The notes beneath the pieces were generated by a model. It did no database searches. It saw nothing but the letters and a program-made list of their open reading frames with translations, and had not been told where the DNA came from. A DNA stretch of 64,000 nt from Bolinopsis microptera (Eukaryota; Ctenophora; Tentaculata; Lobata; Bolinopsidae). The stretch lies in NCBI RefSeq assembly GCF_026151205.1, contig NC_087074.1, forward strand, positions 16,691,962-16,755,961. The letters are read 5' to 3'. Below are positions 62,850 through 64,000 of this stretch, piece by piece (the stretch's first letter is position 1; each line of letters begins with the position of its first letter). The translations under genes were made by a program, and so were the position numbers.

Positions 62850-64000
62850 AGTGAAACTGATGTGGTGTGAGAAGAATGTCAAGTGCAGCTTCCTTGTGTG
62901 ACCCATGGTCTGTAGAGCGTCTTTTGTATACTATGGTGGTCTTATCAAAACCGATGAAGACAATGAAGTAGTGCGACCAAAGACAGATATCAGAAGAAAC
63001 ACGTCTATGTTGGTAGTAATTTATACACGTGTCCTGTGAAAAGGTAAATATCAATGATTTACGGTGACCCGGAATGAACACAATTGTTGAAATGATTAAA
63101 ACCAGGTTCTTAGTGACCCTTAAACTGATTTAGGTGGATTTATGTAATTTATTTAAATTACTGTAATTGATTTAAATCACATGGGCAGAAGCTCTAGCTG
63201 TATACTACAAGTCCTTTTTAATTTGTTGTGTATTTTATCTCTGGAGAGATGAGATTGTTATTATAATTATATACACAGGTGGGTAACTAGAAGCTTGACG
63301 AGTAAAATTTCTTTCTGTTAATAATTCACTTTTTAAATTCCAACTTTGTTTTTCAAAAAATGTAAAAAGTGTTATTCTCTCCATTCAATCGTCTTAGGGA
63401 TCTTTCACATATTACGCAAACAATAGCTTTGTGTAAACGTTGTTACGGAGGAGGGAAGTGGGAATGACCAAAATCTGGCTAACGTAATGTGTGAATGATC
63501 CCTTAGGGAAAATCTTTTAATCGGATCTATATACCGAATGGAACATCCCAAATGTCAAAGCTTTCATTAAATTTGAAGCTACGTATTGGACAAATATTTT
63601 ATTAGACGCAGTTCAGTGTATTTTATTTCTTTAGTACATATTATAAGTTACATTAAAAACTTATCAAATAACTCTTAAGGGTTATTATTTATCCTGAATG
63701 GTGTTAAATTTCATTATATTCTCTTTTTGAGTTACTCTATTTAAACTTTACTTTTGATGATGTTGTTTTATTGTACAAACTTTTGCTGACTGCTTCACAT
63801 TTAATTTTAAATGGCACATAACAAAACATGAACAGTTGTCTACTGTGGTAACGACTCCTGTCCGACAGCGACTCCTGTCCGACAGCAATATTTTTTGTGT
63901 TTGAAGTGATATCTCAATTTTGGCACATACAAATTTACCCAAACTTGCACAGATTATTCGTCTTATAGCTATCATACTTTATGGAAAGTTTCAAGAAAAT
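62850..64000. other. Non-coding right flank
   Basis: No supported gene. A short tandem duplication (CGACTCCTGTCCGACAG, twice at 63850-63884) is the only structured feature. Open frames present lack splice or family support. Confidence 0.4.

Overview
The window is animal nuclear DNA: AT-rich, intron-bearing and packed with transposons and minisatellites. The exons show GT-AG introns, and the recognisable genes (VAP, an equilibrative nucleoside transporter, glutaminase, DCAF11/WDR23, a C2H2 zinc-finger gene) are metazoan-type. Short introns, many DNA transposons and a giant divergent Ig-superfamily gene suggest an invertebrate, perhaps an early-branching one such as a cnidarian or ctenophore. 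I cannot place it more precisely from sequence alone.

Layout. (1) 1-16.33 kb, minus strand: one large gene that starts with a signal peptide at 16326 and runs off the left edge. I traced 27 exons by open frame, splice site and phase. They encode about 1,500 residues of tandem Ig-like domains, most split over two phase-1 exons. Its introns hold at least eight different minisatellites, three copies of a 531-bp repeat, a mariner-like MITE and a 378-bp-arm fold-back element. (2) 16.4-43.2 kb: a transposon-rich desert. It holds two hAT-like MITE families with exact 8-bp target duplications, two large satellite arrays, a Helitron-like insertion whose empty site survives 17 kb away, a broken Ty3/gypsy-type element, a Tigger/pogo relic containing a 5'-truncated LINE (also with a surviving empty site), a CR1/Jockey-like LINE and a MULE fragment. 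One intact-looking zinc-finger gene (34.1-35.6 kb) sits inside it. (3) 43.5-64 kb: the gene-rich part. VAP (+, 4 exons), a K2P-channel-like protein with degenerate selectivity filters (-), ENT transporter (+, 4 exons plus a duplicated alternative last exon), glutaminase (+, 4 exons) and DCAF11 (+, single exon).

The right-hand genes look like unrelated housekeeping and membrane genes rather than a pathway. The K2P-like and ENT genes are divergent, with under 0.9 kb between their start codons, so they may share a promoter. The most interesting signals are the K2P-like protein with both filter motifs altered, the ENT terminal-exon duplication that lines up phase-perfectly with an in-exon splice donor, and the architecture of the Ig gene: cysteine-free domains, a triplicated splice junction and arrays abutting splice sites.
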